Shown here: piece after piece, positions 1 to 9,533 of the stretch | Layout: each line of letters begins with the position of its first letter | Numbering within the stretch: position 1 is the first letter of the stretch | Assembly: GCF_002205795.1 (NCBI RefSeq) | Contig: NZ_NIUY01000001.1 | Location: 930,001 to 994,000, forward strand | DNA from: Chryseobacterium sp. VAUSW3 | GTDB lineage: Bacteria > Bacteroidota > Bacteroidia > Flavobacteriales > Weeksellaceae | Length of the DNA: 64,000 bases | Direction: 5' to 3' | Notes under the pieces: generated by a model | Seen by the model: the letters and a program-made list of their open reading frames with translations, nothing else | Database searches by the model: none | What the model was told of the DNA's origin: nothing | Program-made: the position numbers and the translations under genes

Positions 1-1847
1 TATTTTTCGCGGTTTGTTTTGAAAACAAGATCCTGCTTATCATCACGAAGAATCGGGCGGTTTGTGGGAATTACCACTACATCGAGTTTGTAAATCTGCC
101 AAAACTCGCTAGCTTCTGTTTCTGCAGTACCGGTCATCCCCGCAAGTTTATTGTACATCCTGAAGTAATTCTGCAGGGTAATGGTTGCAAAGGTTTGCGT
201 GGCAGCCTCGATTTTTACATTTTCTTTCGCTTCGATGGCCTGGTGAAGTCCGTCGGAATAACGGCGCCCTTCCATAATACGGCCAGTTTGCTCGTCGACG
301 ATTTTTACCTCGCCGTCGATTACAACATACTCATCGTCTTTTTCGAACAAAGTGTAGGCTTTCAGTAATTGGCTTAACGTATGAACTCTTTCAGATTTTA
401 CAGCAAACTCGCTGAATAGTTTTTCCTTCGCTTCGAATTCTTCTTCTTTGCTCAGGTTTTTTGATTCAAGTTCTGCGATTTCAGTACCGATATCATTTAA
501 TACGAAGAAGTCTTTGTCTTCGTTTCCTGCGGACATGTATTCAACCCCTTTATCGGTAAGATCGATCTGATTGTTCTTTTCGTCGATAACAAAGTAAAGG
601 TCCTTGTCAACCTTCGGCATATCGCGGTTGTTATCGGCCATATATTGCCCTTCAGTTTTCTGAAGAAGCGCTTTGTTTCCGCTTTCGGAAAGGAATTTAA
701 TTAAAGGTCGTGATTTTGGTAATCCTCTGTAAGCCTGAAGTAATTTAAAGCCGCCGTCTTTGGTATTTCCGCTGGCGATAAGTTTTTTGGCTTCATTGAA
801 GATAGCTGAAACCGTTTTTTTCTGAATTTCTACAATTCTGTCGACCGATGGTTTCAATACATCAAATTCCTGACGGTCACCTTGTGGAACCGGACCTGAA
901 ATAATCAACGGAGTTCTTGCATCATCAACCAAAACGGAGTCTACCTCATCCACAATCGCAAAGTTCAGTTCACCCTGAACGAGTTCGGTTGGAGAAGTAA
1001 CCATGTTATCTCTCAAATAATCGAAACCGAATTCGTTGTTGGTCCCGTAAGTGATACTGGATTGGTAAGCTTTTCGTCTTGCATCGGAATTAGGCTGGTG
1101 AAGGTCGATACAGTCGATGGTTAATCCATGGAACTGGTAGAGTGGACCCATCCACGCGGAGTCACGTTTCGCAAGATAATCGTTCACAGTAACTACGTGA
1201 ACACCTCTTCCCGGAAGTGCGTTAAGGTAAATCGGTAAAGTTCCCACGAGGGTTTTACCTTCACCGGTTGCCATTTCGGCAATTTTACCGCTGTGTAGTA
1301 CCACACCACCGATAAACTGTACATCGTAATGTACCATATCCCAAACAACCGGAGTTCCTGCTGCATCCCAACGGTTTTTCCAGATGGCAATGTCGCCTTG
1401 AACTTCAACGAAATCTTTTGTTGCAGCAAGCTCTCTGTCGAGTTCTGTTGCAGTTACACGGATTTCGCCGTTTTGGGCAAGTCTTCTGGAAGTTTCTTTT
1501 ACGAGGGCAAATGCTTCAGGAAGGATTTCGTTGAGCACTTTCTCTTCTATTTGGTAGGATTCTTTTTTCAGTTGTTCCACTTTCGAAAAAAGTTCTTCCT
1601 TTTCATCAACATTCGAAGAATTTTTGATCTGTTCCTTAATCTGTTCAATCTGGGAAGTGATTCCGGCTGTAGCAGTCTTTATTTTCTCTTTGAATTCTGC
1701 CGTCTTGTCGCGTAAACCGTCATCAGTAAGTTCCTGAATTTTTGGCTCAACAGCTTTTATTTTGGCCACCACTTTTTTTACTTCTTTCAGGTCGGTCGTG
1801 TTTTTATCGCCCAGAAAACCTTTAAGAACTTTGTCTATAAAACCCAT
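1..1847 (-). CDS. secA: SecA preprotein translocase ATPase (3' end outside window)
   Basis: The motor ATPase that drives unfolded preproteins through SecYEG at the inner membrane. The reverse strand reads [16 protein letters not shown] from an ATG at 1847, and 615 codons remain open to the window edge, so the C-terminal part is missing; flavobacterial SecA is usually about 1000 residues. Visible motifs are the Walker A loop MATGEGKT near residues 191-198 and the DEVD Walker B with the following [11 protein letters not shown] near residues 297-312, both diagnostic of SecA. It is followed by the usual preprotein cross-linking region and the start of the helical domains. It lies downstream of a DUF2795 gene on the same strand, separated by a terminator hairpin, so it probably has its own promoter between 1848 and 1920. 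Identity is certain; only the C-terminus cannot be judged. Confidence 0.97.
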   Translation of the reverse strand, partial: MGFIDKVLKGFLGDKNTTDLKEVKKVVAKIKAVEPKIQELTDDGLRDKTAEFKEKIKTATAGITSQIEQIKEQIKNSSNVDEKEELFSKVEQLKKESYQIEEKVLNEILPEAFALVKETSRRLAQNGEIRVTATELDRELAATKDFVEVQGDIAIWKNRWDAAGTPVVWDMVHYDVQFIGGVVLHSGKIAEMATGEGKTLVGTLPIYLNALPGRGVHVVTVNDYLAKRDSAWMGPLYQFHGLTIDCIDLHQPNSDARRKAYQSSITYGTNNEFGFDYLRDNMVTSPTELVQGELNFAIVDEVDSVLVDDARTPLIISGPVPQGDRQEFDVLKPSVDRIVEIQKKTVSAIFNEAKKLIASGNTKDGGFKLLQAYRGLPKSRPLIKFLSESGNKALLQKTEGQYMADNNRDMPKVDKDLYFVIDEKNNQIDLTDKGVEYMSAGNEDKDFFVLNDIGTEIAELESKNLSKEEEFEAKEKLFSEFAVKSERVHTLSQLLKAYTLFEKDDEYVVIDGEVKIVDEQTGRIMEGRRYSDGLHQAIEAKENVKIEAATQTFATITLQNYFRMYNKLAGMTGTAETEASEFWQIYKLDVVVIPTNRPILRDDKQDLVFKTNREK

Positions 1848-1922
1848 AGTATTTGCGTTCGGCTGCCTGCGCGTGCATTCAGCCATTTTAAGATTTTAAT
1901 TTTTTAGAATTTTTCTAAAATA

Positions 1923-1947
1923 TAAAAAACCGGCTGCAGATAGCCGG
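1923..1947 (-). terminator. Intrinsic terminator downstream of the DUF2795 gene
   Basis: On the reverse strand a perfect six-base stem CCGGCT/AGCCGG with a six-base loop is followed immediately by a T-rich run (As at 1923-1929 on the given strand). It sits 9 bases past the DUF2795 stop codon and 75 bases before secA, so it should end the short DUF2795 transcript and uncouple it from secA. Confidence 0.8.
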
Positions 1948-1955
1948 CTGCGTTA

Positions 1956-2177
1956 TTAATATTCGTCTTCGTTCCACAGGAAGTCGTCGTCTGTAGGATA
2001 ATCGCTCCAAACTTCTTCAATGGATTCATAAACTTCACCTTCGTCCTCGATCGCCTGAAGATTTTCAACAACTTCCATTGGTGCGCCGGTTCTGATGGCG
2101 TAATCAATAAGTTCGGCCTTTGTCATCGGCCAAGGTGCGTCGCTTAGATAAGAAGCCAGTTCTAATGTCCAATACAT
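1956..2177 (-). CDS. DUF2795 family small acidic protein
   Basis: A 73-residue protein beginning MYWTLELASYLSDAPWP. The body (TKAELIDYAIRTGAP followed by VVENLQAIED) matches the small Bacteroidota DUF2795 family, and the C-terminus is strongly acidic, ending WNEDEY. The open frame extends 13 codons upstream to an ATG at 2216, but family members start at MYWT, so the ATG at 2177 is chosen. No enzymatic motif is visible and the function of the family is not known. It is a monocistronic unit with a terminator directly behind it, and it precedes secA on the same strand. Confidence 0.82.
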   Translation of the reverse strand: MYWTLELASYLSDAPWPMTKAELIDYAIRTGAPMEVVENLQAIEDEGEVYESIEEVWSDYPTDDDFLWNEDEY

Positions 2178-2273
2178 ATAATTAATTTTTTGCAAAAGTA
2201 TAAAATTAGGCGACATAAAAAAGAGATTTTGTCGCTGAGTTTCAATAAACTTTGATTTTTATTTCAAAATTTT

Positions 2274-3302
2274 TCATGAACCATTTCTCAAAAACCATTC
2301 CACAAACTTTTTTATGCCATTTTGGAATCTTGTGGTTGGATGATAGCCTATTAATGTCTTCGCTTTTGTAATATCTGCATTGGTTTTATGTACATCGCCA
2401 GGTTGCATGGGCAGTATTTTTTTTCGCGGTTTTATTTCCAGATTTTCTTCAATGCCGGCAAGCATTTCTTCGAGGGTAATCACTTCATTTTCACCAAGAT
2501 TAATGATTTCATACACTTTTTCATTCTTATCCAGATACTGAATTGATTTCTGGATGCCATCAATAATGTCATCTATATAGGTATAATCTCTGGAGGTGGA
2601 ACCGTCGCCGTAGAAGGGGATTTCTTTGTTTTCACTCATCAATTTCGTGAATTTGTGAATGGCAAGATCGGGTCTCTGCCGCGGACCGTAAACCGTGAAA
2701 AACCGGAGGTGAATCATATCGATACCATAAAGATGATGATAAACATGGCCAAGAATTTCAGTGCATTTTTTTGTCGCAGCATAGGGTGAAATCGGCCGGT
2801 CTACATTATCGGTTTCGGAGAAAGGAATTTTGATGTTGTTTCCGTAAATGCTTGAGCTTGAAGCTGAAATGAATTTATTAATTTTAAATTCCTTACAAAT
2901 TTCCCAAAGATTCATGGTGCCTTTCACGTTCACTTCTTCGTATTCCAACGGGTTTTCTATGGAAGGTCGCACGCCGGCCAGCGCTGCCAAATGAATTACA
3001 CCATCAATTTTATGTTTGGCCAAAATTTTTTCGAGTCCTTCCTTGTCCCTAATGTCTTGATAATAAAGCTGATAATGCTTGGTGGAAGTTTCAAAAATAA
3101 GCTTCTGGATATCGTGCTCTTTATTGTGGAAGGAAAACTCAAAAGGTTTACCGACAGATTCCAGAGTATTCCGGATTTTTATCCTATAATCATAAAAATC
3201 ATCAAAATTGTCAATATTAATGACAGAATGTCTGTTTTTTAATAATTGCTCTACCAGGTGCGAACCGATAAAACCGCTTCCTCCGGTAACTAGATATTTC
3301 AT
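2274..3302 (-). CDS. NAD-dependent sugar-nucleotide epimerase, UDP-glucuronate 4-epimerase-like
   Basis: An extended short-chain dehydrogenase of 342 residues that should interconvert nucleotide sugars for capsule or lipopolysaccharide synthesis. The N-terminal Rossmann loop GGSGFIG is at residues 7-13, the SDR catalytic pair Y174-x3-K178 lies in PYAATKK, and a Ser cluster (SASSSSIYG) precedes it. The stretch RFFTVYGPRQRPDLA after the active site is typical of UDP-glucuronate 4-epimerases, although GalE or WbpP-type activity cannot be excluded from sequence alone. An ATG start at 3302 is 18 bases downstream of a good TANNTTTG box. No other polysaccharide genes are adjacent, so the substrate is inferred from motif similarity only. 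Confidence 0.88.
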   Translation of the reverse strand: MKYLVTGGSGFIGSHLVEQLLKNRHSVINIDNFDDFYDYRIKIRNTLESVGKPFEFSFHNKEHDIQKLIFETSTKHYQLYYQDIRDKEGLEKILAKHKIDGVIHLAALAGVRPSIENPLEYEEVNVKGTMNLWEICKEFKINKFISASSSSIYGNNIKIPFSETDNVDRPISPYAATKKCTEILGHVYHHLYGIDMIHLRFFTVYGPRQRPDLAIHKFTKLMSENKEIPFYGDGSTSRDYTYIDDIIDGIQKSIQYLDKNEKVYEIINLGENEVITLEEMLAGIEENLEIKPRKKILPMQPGDVHKTNADITKAKTLIGYHPTTRFQNGIKKFVEWFLRNGS

Positions 3303-3320
3303 CTTTGGTTTTATTTAGTA

Positions 3321-3328
3321 CAAATTTA
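3321..3328 (-). promoter_or_regulatory. Bacteroidota -7 box for the epimerase gene
   Basis: The reverse strand reads TAAATTTG, an exact match to the Bacteroidota -7 consensus TANNTTTG, ending 18 bases before the epimerase ATG. No clear TTTG -33 element was identified, so the match rests on the -7 box and position. Confidence 0.5.
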
Positions 3329-3366
3329 ATTAAATCAAATCATTATTTTTACTGAAATATTATAAT

Positions 3367-4161
3367 ATGCAGTTCTCCGGACAAATCCTGAAAATGACAA
3401 CGCAAAACGCGAAACCCATTCAATATTTCCTTAATCTGTCGAATGATCTCATCAATATGAATCAGCTGATCGGTAAAAACCTTAAGTTGAAACATATCGG
3501 CTACGAATGCGTGAACTGCGGCAGTGAAGAAAAGATTTACAGGATGGGATTCTGCAAAAAATGTTTTTTCGAAAGTCCTTATGCCAGCGAAACGATCATC
3601 CGCCCGGAACTCTCCACCGCTCACCTGGGTATTGGCGAACGGGATTTAGCGGTTGAAGAGGCGATACAGTTGCAGCCGCACATCGTGTATCTCGCCTACA
3701 CTGGAGATGTGAAAGTGGGTGTTACACGTGAAAGCCAGATCCCAACCCGGTGGATTGATCAGGGAGCGACTTTTGCACTTCCCATTGCCAAAACCGAAAA
3801 CCGCTACGAAGCCGGAATGATTGAAGTCGCCCTGAAAGAACATCTGGCGGATAAAACCAACTGGCGCAAAATGCTGGAAGACGACTTCGAGGATGATTTG
3901 GATCTTGCCGACTTCCGCGAAAAGATAAAAGATTATTTTCCAGATAATTTCAAAAATTTCTATTCGATGGAACATGAAATGCTCCGGTTGGATTACCCAT
4001 ATGAAGCACCTGAAAAAATTAACTCTTTCACTTTAGATAAAAAACCTGAATTTGAAGGCGTTTTACGCGGAATTAAAGGCCAGTATCTGTCGTTTGAAGG
4101 TGGTGATTTTATAAATGTAAGAGGGCATGAGGGGTATGTGATTGAACTTAACATCAGTTGA
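3367..4161 (+). CDS. DUF2797 family protein
   Basis: A 264-residue cytosolic protein of the DUF2797 family. It starts MQFSGQILKM, the family's usual N-terminus. A zinc-knuckle-like pair CVNC...CKKC lies near residues 49-69, and the central VYLAYTGDVKVGVTR followed by IPTRWIDQGA is the most conserved family segment, sometimes compared with GIY-YIG folds. The second cysteine cluster that I recall from other DUF2797 proteins is replaced here by SPYASETIIRPELSTAHLG, so only one metal site seems possible. No established function. Its TGA stop overlaps the ATG of the following WG-repeat gene, so the two are translationally coupled although their base composition differs strongly. Confidence 0.88.
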   Translation: MQFSGQILKMTTQNAKPIQYFLNLSNDLINMNQLIGKNLKLKHIGYECVNCGSEEKIYRMGFCKKCFFESPYASETIIRPELSTAHLGIGERDLAVEEAIQLQPHIVYLAYTGDVKVGVTRESQIPTRWIDQGATFALPIAKTENRYEAGMIEVALKEHLADKTNWRKMLEDDFEDDLDLADFREKIKDYFPDNFKNFYSMEHEMLRLDYPYEAPEKINSFTLDKKPEFEGVLRGIKGQYLSFEGGDFINVRGHEGYVIELNIS

Positions 4162-5969
4162 TGAAGAACTTTTTATTTTTATTAATTGTTATATTATTTT
4201 CATGCAACAATGAAAGTCAAACATTTGATTTATCAAGAAGCAACATTTCCTATCAGGAAACAGACGGTGAAACAGGTTGGAAAAGAGTTTTGCTTATAAA
4301 ACCAAATAAATGGGGATTTGTGAATGACCAAAATAAAATCATGATCCCTTTTGAATATGATTTTGTAAATCCTTTTGAGAATGGTTTGGCTTATGCAAAG
4401 AACAATGGCAAAGAGTTTTTCATCACTAAAAGAAATTTAAAATTAACAGGTGATTATGATGAGGCGGGAATATTTACTTTTGGATTAGCACCGGTCTCTA
4501 AAAACAAAAAATGGGGCTTCATTGATGAAAAAGGCAAATTGGTTATCCCAATGCTTTATGACAGCGTGGAATATTTTACCCAGAATGGGCTCAGTGCCGT
4601 GAAGCGTAATGGTAAATCTGGATTTATTGACAGGAATGGAAGAGAAATTATTCCTGTTGCGTATGAAATGGTAAAAGGCGAACAATTAGATGATTTTGTT
4701 ATCGTCCGCAAAAACTATAAGTGGGCTTTCTTCGATAATACAGGTAAACAACTGACGGATTTTTTATACACTGATGTTCAGAGAGCGTGGAAAGGAGATG
4801 ATACCACATTCTTCGAAAACGGTCCTGCATCTGTAAAGGTTAATGGCAAATATATTTTTCTCAATAAAAATTTACATCCTGCATTTTCTAATCTCAGTTT
4901 TGATTCTGCAACTTCTTTCGATTCTAATAAAAACGCCATTGTAATGAAGAACGAAAAGTTTGGAATTCTGAATAATGACGGAAAATTAGTTATCCCAATA
5001 GCGTATACTGCTATTGAAAATTATAACAGCAATGGAGATCCTAATCCAAATTTTTACCTTTTAACAAAGGACAAAAGATATGCACTGTTCAATGCGGGTT
5101 TAATTAAAATAGCGGAATCAGATGAAGAATTTTTCAACATCACATATTCTAACCAAATCAAATATATTTCATTTAAAAATTTCAGTAATAAATACGGTCT
5201 TGTAGATCATAAAGGCAAAATAAAAGTTCCCTTTATCTACGATGAAAGTTTATATTTTCAAGGGAATGCTTTTTCCATTGTGAAGAGAAATAATAAAAAA
5301 GGGATTATTGACATTAATAATCGCGAAATCGTTCCACTTAAGTTTAATGAGCTTGTACAAATTGATGACGAGGATATAGATCTGTTCATTGCTACCAATC
5401 AGAGCGGTGCTTCCGTAATCGATTTGAACAATAAAATAATTCTTTCAGGAGAAGAAATTCAATCGATCTACAATCAGCCACCGAAATTTATTGTTAAACG
5501 TAACAAAAAATACGGTATCGTTGATTTACAAAACAAAAATATTCTTCCTTTTGAATATGATGAAATCTCCAACTGGACAGAATACGGACCAAGAGTCTCT
5601 AAATTCATTGTTAAGAATAGCAAAACAGGATTAATTGATGAGAATACTTTTAAAATAACAGTGCCCCCCATTTATGATGAGTTCAAATATATAAATGGCC
5701 TTATTTTCGCTAAGAAGAACAACAAAGCCGGAATAATTAATGAGAAAGGAAGGGTTATATGTCCATTTATTTACGATGAGATCTTCCCGAGCCTTTTAGA
5801 TGTTTATGATTTTAAAGCGGATGAAAAAAGAATTTATGCAAGAAACGGTAATGCCTATTTTCAGATTAATGAAAAAGGGGAAGTATTAAAATCGAATATT
5901 ACTTTTAAAACTGTTCTGAAAAATACCGAAATTCCAGAACCGCCACCACCTCCCAGACCCAATAAATAA
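4161..5969 (+). CDS. WG-repeat lipoprotein
   Basis: A 602-residue exported protein made almost entirely of about ten WG repeats, each of the form K-x-G-[FLI]-[IV]-D/N-x2-G/N-[KR]-x-[IV]-P-x-x-Y-D/E, for example KWGFIDEKGKLVIP at about residue 114. A lipoprotein signal MKNFLFLLIVILFSC places the acylated Cys at residue 15, so it should be membrane anchored. The open frame begins at a TTG (4158), but the ATG at 4161 sits in a TGATG overlap with the DUF2797 stop and is preferred. The C-terminus is proline-rich (PEPPPPPRPNK). WG-repeat proteins form beta-rich scaffolds of unknown ligand. The gene is far more AT-rich than its neighbours (5161-5220 is 22% G+C by hand count, against 50% at 3841-3900). 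Confidence 0.88.
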   Translation: MKNFLFLLIVILFSCNNESQTFDLSRSNISYQETDGETGWKRVLLIKPNKWGFVNDQNKIMIPFEYDFVNPFENGLAYAKNNGKEFFITKRNLKLTGDYDEAGIFTFGLAPVSKNKKWGFIDEKGKLVIPMLYDSVEYFTQNGLSAVKRNGKSGFIDRNGREIIPVAYEMVKGEQLDDFVIVRKNYKWAFFDNTGKQLTDFLYTDVQRAWKGDDTTFFENGPASVKVNGKYIFLNKNLHPAFSNLSFDSATSFDSNKNAIVMKNEKFGILNNDGKLVIPIAYTAIENYNSNGDPNPNFYLLTKDKRYALFNAGLIKIAESDEEFFNITYSNQIKYISFKNFSNKYGLVDHKGKIKVPFIYDESLYFQGNAFSIVKRNNKKGIIDINNREIVPLKFNELVQIDDEDIDLFIATNQSGASVIDLNNKIILSGEEIQSIYNQPPKFIVKRNKKYGIVDLQNKNILPFEYDEISNWTEYGPRVSKFIVKNSKTGLIDENTFKITVPPIYDEFKYINGLIFAKKNNKAGIINEKGRVICPFIYDEIFPSLLDVYDFKADEKRIYARNGNAYFQINEKGEVLKSNITFKTVLKNTEIPEPPPPPRPNK

Positions 5970-5999
5970 AAACTGGCACAGAATTTAATCTTCAAAAAA

Positions 6000-8651
6000 A
6001 TGAGGAATAACTACTTTAGAATTTTACTGAGGATTTTGGGAATTATGTTTCTGCTTTTTTTGGCAGTTAATTTTGGAATTAATTTCTGGCTGAAAAGCAA
6101 ACTTCCCGGGTATATTAAAAACAATTCCGATTACAAAATTTCTTACCAGTCGCTGGATGTGGATTTGGGCACCGGAAATATTTACGCCACCGGAATTTCA
6201 GTCAATAATAAAAATTCTGAAAATCAAAATGTTATAAGGTTGCAGGGAACGGTGGATACGCTTTCGGTTTCGCGGCTGGGAATTTATGATGCGATCTTCA
6301 GGAAAAGGATTAACAGCTCTAATCTGCTTCTTAAGAATCCCAATCTCAACATCATTCTCGCAAAACCGATTGACGATAAAACAGGGAAAAAACGGAATCC
6401 TGTGGTTTTCGAAAATCTGAAAATCAGCAGCGGCACAATTCAGATTTTTAAACATACAAAACAGAAATTTCTTTCCGTCCAAGACCTCAATCTCGAAGTT
6501 GAAAATCTGCAGATGACAGAAGAAGCCGTGGAAAATAAACTTCCTGTGGTTTTCGACCGGTACGATATTAACGGCAAAAATTTCTTTTTCAGGCCTGATG
6601 ATATTTATGCGGTCACTACAAAATATATCACCACTAAAGACGGTAAAATGAGCCTGGAGAATTTTGCTTTGATTCCGCTTCTGTCTTACCGGGATTTCAG
6701 AAAATACTATCCCGAAAGGAGAAATCTCTATGATTTCAAAACTTCGGAAATGCAGTTTAAAGATATCGAACTTAACGGAAACAAGATTAGACTTGCGAAT
6801 GCCGAGTTTGAAGATCCGGAACTTAAAATTTATACCACCAATGTAAAACCGCCTGCCACGAAGAAAGTTTTTAATTACGTGGTAAATATGGAAGAGGTAT
6901 TGATGAACAATGCGAAAATCTCCATTCTGAAACCCGCCGGTACTCCGCTGCTGAAAGTTGAAAACATCAGCCTGAACATCAATAAATTTTTGATGAACGG
7001 CGATACCTCAAAACAGCCGCTGCCATTTCAGTACGCAGATTTCAATATTTCAGGAAAAAACATCGGTTTTTCTTCAGAAACTGAAAACGTAAAGATTGCT
7101 GCAATGGCACTCACGCCAAATTCTGCAGAACTCAGCAGTTTTTCTATAAAACCTACCGTTTCCAAATCAGACAAGACGCTTTTGGATTTAACGGCTCAAA
7201 ATGTAAAGTTGAAGATCAATGAGTTGAAATTTGTGGAAAACAGACTGAAGCTTAATGTACATAACATTCTGGTCAACAGGGTGAACGGAAAAATTATTAC
7301 CGGGACAAACAAGAATAAAAAGAAACCGGACTTCAAATCAATTTATTTTCCGCTTACGGTTAAGAATCTCTCCCTAAAAAACTCGAATCTGACAGTTGAT
7401 AAAGGGAATAATCCTTTAATTTTTAAAGATTTAAATGCGACGGTTCAGCAGGTCGAAATGAATTCGAGTACGATAAAAAATCCTGTTCTTTTTAAAACAG
7501 GTTTTTACAGTGTTACTACAAGAAATTTCAGTTACGGAACGAAATTTTATAATCTTTCGGCCTCTTTACTGAAATTCGGGAAAAATGGGGTTCAGATTTC
7601 AAATTTTGCCCTAAAGCCTAAAGTTTCCCGCGCGCAGTTCATCCGCATGATACCTGTTGAAAAAGACCTGTATGACGTGAAAGCAGATCTTGTAACACTG
7701 AATGGAAACTGGGATTTTTTATCGCCTCAGAAATTTCTGAACGCCTCGCAACTTACACTCAACGGGATGAATGCGAATATTTTCCGCAGCAAAATTCCGA
7801 AAGATGATATGTCAGAAAAACCGCTGTATTCAAAATTGCTCAGAAGTATTGGGTTTCCTTTATATATTCAGAATACGGATATTAAAAATTCGGTTTTGGT
7901 TTATGAAGAAGATACGCATAAAAGCGACGGACCGGGCAAACTCACTTTTAATCATTTCAATATGAATGTGAAAAACCTGAACTCCGGCAAAATGAAGGGA
8001 AAACCAACCCAGATTCCTGTAAATATCACCTGTTTGTTTATGAATGCTTCCCCAATGAACGTAAAATGGAGTTTGGATACCGCCAGCATGACGGATAATT
8101 TCTCGATTTCGGGCAATATTGCTGATTTGCCCGCGTCAAGGGTGAACCCTTTTATTGAACCTTACCTAAAGATACGTGCGACAGGTTTAATTTCGGATCT
8201 CATTTTCAGTTTTAAAGGCAACAACAGAGGCCTGAACGGAACTTTAAATATGAAACATAAAGACTTAAGAGTTTCGATCTTAAAACCAACGGGCGATAAA
8301 GATAAAGTTCTTTCCGCTGTAGCAAATATTTTTGTGAAGACAGATTCCGGTACGTACCCCGATTCGGTTCCGGTTGAAAATGTTCAGCGCGATCCTACAA
8401 AATCGTTTTTTAACCTTTTCTGGAAAGGCATCGAATTGGGTCTGAAGAAAACCCTGATTGGGAAAAATGTTGAAAACACCGAAAAAACAGTGAAAACTAC
8501 AGTTGAAAATACAAAAGCTGCACTGGAGCAGAATAAGACCGATTTGAAAGAAACAAAACAGGAAGTAAAAGAAAAAGTACAGCAAACAAAGGAAAATATA
8601 AAGGAAAAAGGCATTTTCCGGAATCTTTTCAGAAAAAAATCCGAAAACTAA
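6000..8651 (+). CDS. Large AsmA-like envelope protein
   Basis: An 883-residue protein with one N-terminal membrane segment (about residues 7-27, LRILGIMFLLFLAVNFGI) and a long extracytoplasmic beta-rich body with repeated N/K-rich segments such as ITTKDGKMSLENFALIP. The layout resembles AsmA/DUF748-type proteins that bridge the inner and outer membranes, with the conserved C-terminal stretch near PFIEPYLKIRATGLISDLIFSF and NGTLNMKHKDLRVSIL. The last 75 residues form a Lys/Glu-rich coiled coil. In known AsmA relatives the role is lipid transport or outer-membrane homeostasis; that assignment here is inference. It starts 30 bases after the WG-repeat gene, with no clear terminator between them. 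Confidence 0.72.
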   Translation: MRNNYFRILLRILGIMFLLFLAVNFGINFWLKSKLPGYIKNNSDYKISYQSLDVDLGTGNIYATGISVNNKNSENQNVIRLQGTVDTLSVSRLGIYDAIFRKRINSSNLLLKNPNLNIILAKPIDDKTGKKRNPVVFENLKISSGTIQIFKHTKQKFLSVQDLNLEVENLQMTEEAVENKLPVVFDRYDINGKNFFFRPDDIYAVTTKYITTKDGKMSLENFALIPLLSYRDFRKYYPERRNLYDFKTSEMQFKDIELNGNKIRLANAEFEDPELKIYTTNVKPPATKKVFNYVVNMEEVLMNNAKISILKPAGTPLLKVENISLNINKFLMNGDTSKQPLPFQYADFNISGKNIGFSSETENVKIAAMALTPNSAELSSFSIKPTVSKSDKTLLDLTAQNVKLKINELKFVENRLKLNVHNILVNRVNGKIITGTNKNKKKPDFKSIYFPLTVKNLSLKNSNLTVDKGNNPLIFKDLNATVQQVEMNSSTIKNPVLFKTGFYSVTTRNFSYGTKFYNLSASLLKFGKNGVQISNFALKPKVSRAQFIRMIPVEKDLYDVKADLVTLNGNWDFLSPQKFLNASQLTLNGMNANIFRSKIPKDDMSEKPLYSKLLRSIGFPLYIQNTDIKNSVLVYEEDTHKSDGPGKLTFNHFNMNVKNLNSGKMKGKPTQIPVNITCLFMNASPMNVKWSLDTASMTDNFSISGNIADLPASRVNPFIEPYLKIRATGLISDLIFSFKGNNRGLNGTLNMKHKDLRVSILKPTGDKDKVLSAVANIFVKTDSGTYPDSVPVENVQRDPTKSFFNLFWKGIELGLKKTLIGKNVENTEKTVKTTVENTKAALEQNKTDLKETKQEVKEKVQQTKENIKEKGIFRNLFRKKSEN

Positions 8652-8660
8652 TTTTCGGAT
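8633..8660 (-). terminator. Terminator between convergent genes
   Basis: A nine-base stem ATCCGAAAA/TTTTCGGAT with a four-base loop at 8639-8660. On the reverse strand it is followed by a run of seven Ts (As at 8633-8639), so it most clearly ends the leftward hypothetical gene at 8668-9009. The stem also covers the stop codon of the rightward AsmA-like gene and may work in both directions. Confidence 0.75.
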
Positions 8661-8667
8661 ATATGTG

Positions 8668-9009
8668 TTATTCTAAAATAAAATCTTCACTCTCGTTTAT
8701 CGGAATGCTTCTCAGGAAATTATCGAATTCTTCTCCTGTATAATTACTTTCAGCGCCATAAGAATCAATGATGATAGAGTGTAAACCATTTTTATCCTGA
8801 AGTACATACAGCACCGCATTGTCTTCCGGATTGCTGTCGCCCTCAAATCGGTAAGATTTTATGATGGATAAATCGGTTGGCTCATAGGCGATATCTGTGT
8901 CCTGCAAAATAAACTTTTTGTCTTCTGTCATGCAGATCTCTCTGGTAATGCCACGTTCCCTTAGGACATTGATTACCTGGGACAGGGTTTTTAAATTGTG
9001 ATTTGCCAT
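8668..9009 (-). CDS. Conserved hypothetical protein of about 110 residues
   Basis: A 113-residue cytosolic protein. The segment TLSQVINVLRERG at the start and YRFEGDSNPEDNAVLYVLQ followed by DSYGAESN in the middle matches a widespread small Bacteroidota family that databases often label 'phosphoribosylpyrophosphate synthetase'. None of the PRPP-synthetase motifs is present and the protein is a third of the length of that enzyme, so the label should not be transferred. A TAACTTTA -7-like box lies upstream on the reverse strand. It stands alone between the AsmA-like gene (convergent) and the tRNA operon. Function unknown. Confidence 0.75.
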   Translation of the reverse strand: MANHNLKTLSQVINVLRERGITREICMTEDKKFILQDTDIAYEPTDLSIIKSYRFEGDSNPEDNAVLYVLQDKNGLHSIIIDSYGAESNYTGEEFDNFLRSIPINESEDFILE

Positions 9010-9077
9010 AATGTTTTGTAATTTTTAATAATCTTAAAGTTACAAAATGTTTGCCGAAGGTGTGGGTAAAAAACAAA

Positions 9078-9111
9078 AAACGCTGCAAATCAATGAAGAT
9101 TAACAGCGTTT
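9078..9111 (-). terminator. Terminator of the tRNA operon
   Basis: An eight-base stem AAACGCTG/CAGCGTTT with an 18-base loop. On the reverse strand the stem runs into a long T-rich tract. It lies 5 bases beyond the 3' end of the last tRNA in the operon. Confidence 0.8.
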
Positions 9112-9115
9112 AAAG

Positions 9116-9199
9116 TACCTCGGACGGGACTTGAACCCGTACATCCTTGCGGATACAGGATTTTAAGTCCTGCGTGTCTACCAGTTCCACCACCAAGGC
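9116..9199 (-). tRNA. tRNA-Leu (anticodon UAA)
   Basis: An 84-nt class II tRNA. The reverse strand begins GCCTTGGTGGTGG and ends CCGAGGTA. The seven-base acceptor stem pairs throughout (with G-U at the ends), the D-loop reads AACTGGTAGAC, the anticodon loop CTTAAAA gives UAA, a long variable arm TATCCGCAAGGATG is present, and the T-loop is GGGTTCAAGTCCC. CCA is not encoded. It is the third and last tRNA of the operon. Confidence 0.96.
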
Positions 9200-9212
9200 A
9201 GGTAGATTGTTG

Positions 9213-9285
<73 letters not shown>

Positions 9286-9293
9286 AATAAAAG

Positions 9294-9375
9294 TGCGGAT
9301 GGAGGGACTCGAACCCACACGCCTCACAGCACCAGATCCTAAGTCTGGCATGGCTACCAATTACATCACATCCGC
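9294..9375 (-). tRNA. tRNA-Leu (anticodon UAG)
   Basis: An 82-nt class II tRNA. The acceptor stem GCGGATG/CATCCGC is perfect, the anticodon stem CCAGA/TCTGG encloses loop CTTAGGA (anticodon UAG), a long variable arm is present, and the T-arm is GTGGGTTCGAGTCCC. It is the first gene of the operon, 30 bases downstream of the -7 box. Confidence 0.96.
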
Positions 9376-9405
9376 TAAATAACTTCTTCTCTTTTTTTGT
9401 GAGTG

Positions 9406-9437
9406 CAAATATAAATACTTTTTCTCTTTTAAAGCAA
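9406..9437 (-). promoter_or_regulatory. Promoter of the tRNA operon (Bacteroidota type)
   Basis: The reverse strand carries TTG at 9437-9435, 21 bases of spacer, and a perfect -7 box TATATTTG (9413-9406), matching the TTTG/TANNTTTG promoter architecture of Bacteroidota primary sigma factors. Transcription should start about 25 bases before the first tRNA. Confidence 0.7.
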
Positions 9438-9533
9438 GAAAATTTTACATTTTTTAAGATTTTTAAAGTTTTTAATTTTCCAACTTCTTTTTGTCTCGTT
9501 TATTTATTACTTTTACACCTTTAACAATCAATT

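Noticed and set aside
8668-9009. Phosphoribosylpyrophosphate synthetase
   Set aside because: Database labels for this family use that name, but the protein has 113 residues and none of the PRPP-synthetase motifs.
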